Shown here: positions 57,751 to 64,000 of the stretch, one piece after another
How the letters are laid out: every line of letters starts with the position of its first letter
How positions within the stretch are numbered: the first letter of the stretch is position 1
Assembly: GCA_958298945.1 (NCBI GenBank)
Contig: CATQJD010000006.1
Span: 186,001-250,000 of the forward strand
Length of the DNA stretch: 64,000 nt
Source: Atherix ibis
Lineage: Eukaryota > Arthropoda > Insecta > Diptera > Athericidae
Reading direction: 5' to 3'
Translations under genes and position numbers: made by a program
Notes under the pieces: model-generated
What the model was told of the DNA's origin: nothing
Database searches by the model: none
What the model saw: the letters and a program-made list of their open reading frames with translations, nothing else

Positions 57751-58439
57751 TTCCTCTTAAACATACTACTTCATTATCCTATTAAACATACTACTTCATA
57801 TTCCTCTTAAACATACTACTTCATATTTCTCTTAAATATACTACTTCATATTCTTCTTAAATATACTACTTCATATTCCTCTTGAACAAACTACTTCATA
57901 TTCTTCTTTAATATACTACTTAATTTTCATCTTAAATATACTACTTCATATTCCTCTTAAACATACTACTTCATATTATTCTTAAACATACTAGGTCATA
58001 TTCCTCTAAAACATAATACATCATATTCCTCTTAAATATGCGACTTCATATTCCTCTTAAACATACTACTTTATTATCCTCTTAAACATACTACTTCATA
58101 TTCCTCTTAAACATACTACTCCATATTCCTCTTAAACATACTACTTCATATTCCTCTTAAACTTACTACTTCATATTCCTCTTAAATATACTACTTCATA
58201 TTCTTCTTAAATATACTACTTCATATTCCTCTTAAACATACTACTTCATATTCCTCTTAAACATACTACTTCATATTCCTTTTAAATATACTACTTCATA
58301 TTCCTATTTAACATACTACTTCATATTCCTCTTAAACATACCACTTCATATTCCTCTTAAACATACTACTTCATTATCCTCTTAAACATACTGCTTCATA
58401 TTCCTCTTAAACATACTACTTCATCTTCCTCTTAAACAT

Positions 58440-58845
58440 ACCACTTCACATTCTTCTCAAACATACTACTACATATTCCTCTTAAATATACTACTTCATA
58501 TTCCTCTTATATATACTACTTCATATTCCTCTTAAATATACTATTTCATATTCCTCACAAATATACTCCTTCATATTCCTCTTAAATATACCACTTCATA
58601 TTCCTCTTAAACATACTACTTCATATTTCTCTTAAACATACTACTTCATATTCCTCTTAAACATACTTCTTTATATTCCTCTTAAATATACTACTTCATA
58701 TTCCTCCTAAACATACTACTTCATATTCCTCTTAAACATACTACTTCATATTCCTCTTAAACATACCACTTCACATTCTTCTCAAACAAACTACTACATA
58801 TTCCTCTTAAATATACTACTTCATATTCCTCTTATATATACTACT
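58440..58845 (+). repeat. 325-bp spaced marker pair (13 monomers)
   Basis: The monomer pair CCACTTCACATTCTTCTC and ACTACTACATATTCC, followed by CTTATATATAC, lies at about 58,441 and 58,766. The same group marks other units near 45,126, 48,057, 51,211, 53,211, 56,534, 62,719 and 63,047. Confidence 0.75.
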
Positions 58846-59577
58846 TCATATTCCTCTTAAATATACTACCTCATATTTCTCTTAAACATACTACTTCATT
58901 GTCCTCTTACACATACTACTTCTTATTCCTCTTAAACATACTACTTCATATTCCTTTTAAATATACTACTTAATATTCCTCTTAAACATACTACTTCATA
59001 TTTCTCTTAAACATACTACTTCATATTCCTCTTAAACATATTACTTCATATTCCTCTTAAACATACTACTTCATATTCCTCTTAAACATACTTCTTCATA
59101 TTCCTCTTAAATATACTACTTCATATTCCTCTTAAACATAGTACGTCATATTCCTCTTAAACTTACTACTTCATATTCCTCTTAAACATACCACTTCATA
59201 TTTTTCTCAAACATACTACTTCATATTCCTCTTAAACATACTACTTCATATTTCTCTTAAGCATACTACGTCATATTCCTCTAAAACATACTACTTCATA
59301 TTCCTCTTAAACATACTACTTCATATTCCTCTAAAACATACTACTTCATATTCCTGTTAAATATACTACTTCATATTCCTCTTAATTATACTACTTCATA
59401 TTCCTCGTAAACATACTACTTCATATTCCTCTTAAACATACCTCTTCATATTCCTCTTCAACATACTACTTCATATTCCTCTTAAACATACTACTTCATA
59501 TTCCTCTTAAAAATACTATTTCATATACCACTTAAACATACTACTTCATATTCCTCTTAAACATACTACTTCATATT

Positions 59578-60686
59578 CCTCTAAAACATATTACTTCATA
59601 TTCCTGTTAAATATACTACTTCATATTCCTCTTAAATATACTACTTCATATTCCTCTTAAACATACTACTTCATATTCCTCTTAAACATACTACTTCATA
59701 TTCCTCTTAAACATACTTCTTCATATTCCTCTTAAATATACTACTTCATGTTCCTCTTAAACACAGTACGTTATATTCCTCTTCAACTTACTACTTCATA
59801 TTCCTCTTAAACATACCACTTCATATTTTTCTCCAACATACTACTTCATATTCCTCTTAAATATACTACTTCATATTCCTTTTAAATATACTACTTCATA
59901 TTCCTCTTAAATATACTACTTCATATTTCTCTTAAACATACTACTTCATATTCCTCTTACACATACTACTTCTTATTCCTCTTAAACATACTACTTCATA
60001 TTCCTTTTAAAAATACTACTTCATATGCCTCTTAAATATACTACTTCATATTCTTCTTAAATATACTACTTCATATTCCTCTTGAAGAAACTACTTTATA
60101 TTCTTCTTAAATATACTACTTCATTTTCATCCTCTAAAACATATTACTTCATATTCCTGTTAAATATACTACTTCATATTCCTCTTAAATATACTACTTC
60201 ATATTCCTCTTAAACATACTACTTCATATTCCTCTTAAACATACTACTTCATATTCCTCTTAAACATACTTCTTCATATTCCTCTTAAATATACTACTTC
60301 ATGTTCCTCTTAAACACAGTACGTTATATTCCTCTTCAACTTACTACTTCATATTCCTCTTAAACATACCACTTCATATTTTTCTCCAACATACTACTTC
60401 ATATTCCTCTTAAATATACTACTTCATATTCCTTTTAAATATACTACTTCATATTCCTCTTAAATATACTACTTCATATTTCTTTTAAACATACTACTTC
60501 ATATTCCTCTTACACATACTACTTCTTATTCCTCTTAAACATACTACTTCATATTCCTTTTAAAAATACTACTTCATATTCCTCTTAAATATACTACTTC
60601 ATATTCTTCTTAAATATACTACTTCATATTCCTCTTGAAGAAACTACTTTATATTCTTCTTAAATATACTACTTCATTTTCATCTT
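59578..60686 (+). repeat. 553-bp tandem duplication (22 monomers + 3 bp), 2 copies
   Basis: CTAAAACATATTAC is at 59,581 and 60,134; ACACAGTACGTTAT at 59,761 and 60,314; TTGAAGAAAC near 60,084 and 60,637. All are 553 bp apart, which is not a multiple of 25. The extra 3 bp come from the junction at 60,120-60,135, where TTCATTTTCAT is joined directly to CCTCTAAAAC. Confidence 0.9.
60120..60140 (+). repeat. Out-of-register duplication junction
   Basis: TTCATTTTCAT is joined to CCTCTAAAACAT, so three extra bases lie between TTCATTTT and CCTCT. The ends of both 553-bp copies locate the breakpoint here. The parental sequences share only about one base (C) at the join, as expected of end-joining rather than exchange between aligned monomers. 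The phase moves from 15 to 18 (mod 25). Confidence 0.82.
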
Positions 60687-61889
60687 AAATATACTACTTC
60701 ATATTCCTCTTAAACATACTACTTCATATTTCTCTTAAACATACTACGTCATATTCCTATAAAACATACTACTTCATATTACTCTTAAACATACTACTTC
60801 ATATTCCTCTAAAACATACTACTTCATGTTCCTGTTAAATATACTACTTCATATTCCTCTTAATTATACTACTTCATATTCCTCTTAAACATACTACTTC
60901 ATATTCCTCTTAAACATACTACTTCATATTCCTCTTCAACATACTACTTCATATTCCTCTTAAAGATACTACTTCATATTCCTTTTAAATATACTACTCC
61001 ATATTCCTCTTAAATATACTACTTCATATTTCTCTTAAACATACTACTTCATATTCCTCTTACACATACTACTTCTTATTCCTCTAAAACATACTACTTC
61101 ATATTCCTTTTAAATATACTACTTAATATTTGTCTTAAACATACTACTTCATATTACTGTTAAACATACTACTTCATATTCCTCTTAAACATACTACTTC
61201 ATATTCCTCTTAAACATACTACTTCATATTCCTCTTAAACATACTACTTCATATTCCTCTTAAACATACTACTTCATATTCCTCTTAAACATACTACTTC
61301 ATAATCCTCTTAAACATACTACTTCATCTTCCTCTTAAACATACCACTTCATATTACTCTTAAACATACTACTTCATATTCCTCTTAAATATACTACTTC
61401 ATATTCTTCTTAAATATACTACTTCATATTCCTCTTGAACAAACTACTTTATATTCTTCTTAAATATACTACTTCATTTTCATCTTAAATATACTACTTC
61501 ATATTCCTCTTAAACATACTACTTCATATTTCTCTTAAGCATACTACGTCATATTCCTCTAAAACATACTACTTCATATTCCTCTTAAACATACTACTTC
61601 ATATTCCTCTAAAACATACTACTTCATATTCCTGTTAAATATACTACTTCATATTCCTCTTAATTATACTACTTCATATTCCTCGTAAACATACTACTTC
61701 ATATTCCTCTTAAACATACTTCTTCATATTCCTCTTCAACATACTACTTCATATTCCTCTTAAACATACTACTTCATATTCCTCTTAAAAATACTACTTC
61801 ATATACCACTTAAACATACTACTTCATATTCCTCTTAAACATACTACTTCATATTCCTCTAAAACATATTACTTCATATTCCTGTTAAA

Positions 61890-62260
61890 TATACTACTTC
61901 ATATTCCTCTTAATTATACTACTTCATATTCCTCTTAAACATACTACTTCATATTCCTCTTAAACATACTTCTTCATATTCCTCTTCAACATACTACTTC
62001 ATATTCCTCTTAATCATATTACTTCATATTCCTCTTAAATATACTACTTCATATTCCTTCATAAATATACTACTTCATATTCCTCTTAAATATACTACTT
62101 CATATTCCTCTTAAACATACTACTTCATATTCCTCTTAAACATACTACTTCATATTCCTCTTAAACATACTTCTTCATATTCCTCTTAAATATACTACTT
62201 CATGTTCCTCTTAAACACAGTACGTTATATTCCTCTTCAACTTACTACTTCATATTCCTC
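61890..62260 (+). repeat. Unit head repeated 1,751 bp downstream, copy 1
   Basis: TTAATTATAC, CCTCTTCAAC, TTAATCATATTAC, the 26-bp CCTTCATAAATAT monomer (62,057), TTCATGTTCC and ACACAGTACGTTAT (62,215) follow in the same order as at 63,640-64,000. The offset is 1,750 bp before the inserted base and 1,751 after it, that is 70 monomers plus 1. Confidence 0.85.
62051..62068 (+). repeat. 1-bp insertion monomer, first copy
   Basis: ATTCCTTCATAAATATAC replaces ATTCCTCATAAATATAC, adding one T. The same 26-bp monomer is at 63,803-63,820. It is one event copied with the unit. Confidence 0.88.
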
Positions 62261-62489
62261 TTAAACATACCACTTCATATTTTTCTCCAACATACTACTT
62301 CATATTCCTCTTAAATATACTACTTCATATTCCTTTTAAATATACTACTTCATATTCCTCTTAAATATACTACTTCATATTTCTCTTAAACATACTACTT
62401 CATATTCCTCTTACACATACTACTTCTTATTCCTCTTAAACATTCTACTTCATATTCCTTTTAAAAATACTACTTAATATTCCTCTTAA

Positions 62490-62920
62490 ACATACTACTT
62501 CATATTACTGTTAAACATACAACTTCATATTCCTCTTAAACATACTACTTCTTATTCCTCTTAAACATACGGCTTCATATTTCTCTTAAATATACTACTT
62601 CATATTCCTCCTAAACATACTACTTCATATTCCTCTTAAACATACTACTTCATATTCCTCTTAAATATACGACTGCATATTCCTCTTAAACATACTACTT
62701 CATATTCCTCTTAAACATACCACTTCACATTCTTCTCAAACATACTACTACATATTCCTCTTAAATATACTACTTCATATTCCTCTTATATATACTACTT
62801 AATATTCCTCTTAAACATACTACTTCATATTACTGTTAAACATACAACTTCATATTCCTCTTAAACATACTACTTCTTATTCCTCTTAAACATACGGCTT
62901 CATATTTCTCTTAAATATAC
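62490..62920 (+). repeat. 325-bp spaced copies (13 monomers)
   Basis: ATATTACTGTTAAACATACAAC with ACTTCTTATT and TACGGCTTCATATTTC occurs at about 62,503 and again at about 62,828. The preceding ACTTAATATT monomer is also repeated, so the copied stretch is about 105 bp. Confidence 0.8.
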
Positions 62921-63639
62921 TACTTCATATTCCTCTTAAACACACTACTTCATATTCCTCTTAAACATACTTCTTCATATTCCTCTTAAATATACTACTT
63001 CATATTCCTCTTAAACATACTACTTCATATTCCTCTTAAACATACCCCTTCACATTCTTCTCAAACATACTACTACATATTCTTCTTAAATATACTACTT
63101 CATAATCCTCTTATATATACTACTTCATATTCCTTTTAAATATACTACTTCATAATTCTCTTAAACATACTACTTCATATTCCTCTTACACATACTACTT
63201 CTTATTCCTCTTAAACATACTACTTCATATTCCTTTTAAATATACTACTTAATATTCCTCTTAAACATACTACTTCATATTCCTTTTAAATATACTACTT
63301 AATATTCCTCTTAAACATACTACTTCATATTCCCCTTAAACATACTACTTCATATTCCTCTTAAACATACTACTTCTTATTCCTCTTAAACATACTACTT
63401 CATATTCTTCTTAAATATACTACTTAATATTCCTCTTAAACATAAAACTTCATATTCCTCTTAAACATACTACTTCATATTCCTCTTAAACATACTACTT
63501 CATATTTCTCTTAAACATACTACTTCATATTCCTCCTAAACATACTACTTCATATTCCTCTTAAACATACTACTTCATATTCCTCTTAAACATGCTACTT
63601 CATATTCCTCTTAAATATACTACTTCATATTCCTCTTAA

Positions 63640-64000
63640 ATATACTACTTCATATTCCTCTTAATTATACTACTTCATATTCCTCTTAAACATACTACTT
63701 CATATTCCTCTTAAACATACTTCTTCATATTCCTCTTCAACATACTACTTCATATTCCTCTTAATCATATTACTTCATATTCCTCTTAAATATACTACTT
63801 CATATTCCTTCATAAATATACTACTTCATATTCCTCTTAAATATACTACTTCATATTCCTCTTAAACATACTACTTCATATTCCTCTTAAACATACTACT
63901 TCATATTCCTCTTAAACATACTTCTTCATATTCCTCTTAAATATACTACTTCATGTTCCTCTTAAACACAGTACGTTATATTCCTCTTCAACTTACTACT
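63640..64000 (+). repeat. Unit head, copy 2, cut by the window end
   Basis: Partner of 61,890-62,260, with the 26-bp monomer at 63,803 and ACACAGTACGTTAT at 63,966. The array clearly continues past base 64,000. Confidence 0.85.

Larger units (their letters stand above)
57200..58020 (+). repeat. Paired ~200-bp copies 600 bp apart (24 monomers)
   Basis: 57,200-57,420 and about 57,806-58,020 share TTGAACAAAC (57,276 and 57,882), TTCTTTAATATAC, ACTTAATTTTCATC, ATATTATTCTTAAAC and the rare CTAGGTCAT. Only the first copy carries the 6-bp insertion at 57,384. Confidence 0.82.
1..64000 (+). repeat. 25-bp tandem satellite array filling the window
   Basis: The window consists only of head-to-tail copies of a 25-bp monomer (about 2,560 copies) whose + strand consensus starts AAACATACTACT and ends ATTCCTCTT. 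The landmark ACTAC falls at position 11 and then every 25 bases; at every point I checked its phase is explained by a few small indels. All copies point the same way. The commonest variation is C or T at monomer position 4 (AAACAT versus AAATAT); the core ACTTCAT and the TTAA at the monomer boundary are well kept. The consensus has no G on this strand and is 72% A+T. No insertion, gene or non-satellite sequence was seen, and neither array edge is in the window. It is probably structural heterochromatin (centromeric, pericentromeric or subtelomeric); that role is inference. I do not recognise the family. Confidence 0.99.

Noticed and set aside
1..64000. Long open reading frames or a repeat-protein gene
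   Set aside because: The period is 25, not a multiple of 3. In consensus, each + frame meets TAA every 75 nt and the + strand has no ATG because it has no G. Each - frame meets TAG, TAA and TGA within 75 nt; the recurring - strand ATG opens only a seven-codon frame. Longer open stretches arise only where variants such as CTAAAAC or TTACAC remove TAA by chance.
1..64000. CRISPR array
   Set aside because: The ~25-bp unit length might suggest CRISPR repeats, but the copies abut directly with no spacers and are degenerate.
1..64000. Telomeric repeat with a 25-bp unit, as in some budding yeasts
   Set aside because: Yeast 25-bp telomeric units are G-rich on one strand and form short, homogeneous arrays. 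This monomer lacks TG-rich telomere-like sequence, is degenerate, forms HORs and exceeds 64 kb.
1..64000. CENP-B box or similar known centromere protein motif
   Set aside because: The CENP-B box needs G-rich elements such as TTCG and CGGGA. The consensus has no G on + and almost no C on -, and no variant monomer resembles the motif. Centromeric function cannot be argued from motifs here.
1..64000. Transposable element, LTR or insertion sequence inside the array
   Set aside because: The monomer phase runs continuously through all checkpoints, and the largest insertion is 6 bp. No terminal repeats, target duplications or non-satellite sequence were seen.
1..64000. Inverted blocks of the satellite
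   Set aside because: An inverted monomer would read as purine-rich, G-containing sequence (AAGAGGAATATG) on +. None was seen, so the array is uniformly oriented.

Overview
The whole 64,000-base window is one uninterrupted tandem satellite array. The monomer is 25 bp. On the + strand its consensus begins AAACATACTACT, continues TCAT, and ends ATTCCTCTT. About 2,560 monomers lie head to tail, all in one orientation. I found no gene, RNA gene, transposon, CRISPR array or unique-sequence island. The array runs off both ends of the window. The organism is almost certainly a eukaryote, because a pure 64-kb short-period array of this kind is typical of centromeric, pericentromeric, subtelomeric or other heterochromatic satellite blocks in long-read assemblies. 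The sequence alone does not tell me the species or chromosome position, and I do not recognise the monomer as a named satellite family.

Composition is extreme. The + strand consensus has 8 A, 10 T, 7 C and no G (28% GC), so the + strand is nearly a natural G-less tract for 64 kb. CpG exists only in variant monomers. The array cannot encode a repeat protein: 25 is not a multiple of 3, so every + frame meets TAA each 75 nt in consensus, and every - frame meets TAG, TAA and TGA within 75 nt.

The monomers are organised in nested, shifting higher-order repeats (HORs), recognised by rare variant monomers that recur at exact multiples of 25 bp. From left to right: a 550-bp unit (281-1,630); copies 850 and 700 bp apart (1.8-3.3 kb); a 575-bp tandem (5.8-6.9 kb) and a dispersed 1.4-1.8-kb duplication (3.9-5.8 / 7.1-8.6 kb); a 1,775-bp tandem (10.5-14.0 kb); a three-copy ~1.7-kb unit (14.3-20.9 kb) with a second block interleaved; a 1,025-bp tandem (22.4-24.4 kb); a 300-bp tandem (26.0-26.6 kb); units of 81, 57 and 81 monomers (26.6-32.4 kb); tandems of 2,225 and 2,400 bp (33.0-37.5 and 38.5-43.3 kb); a unit of about 2.9-3.2 kb in three copies, the last two apparently identical (42.9-52.2 kb); a further copy pair (51.7-57.0 kb); and shorter 600-, 75-, 553-, 325- and 1,751-bp copies to the end. 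Stretches between these blocks (about 8.6-10.5, 24.4-26.0, 32.4-33.0, 58.0-59.6 and 60.7-61.9 kb) hold only ordinary degenerate monomers.

The 25-bp register is kept very strictly. At sampled checkpoints I can explain the phase over 64 kb with 18 small indels, which reduce to 11 distinct events because several were copied along with their HOR unit. These indels, together with junction monomers, allow part of the history of unequal exchange to be ordered.
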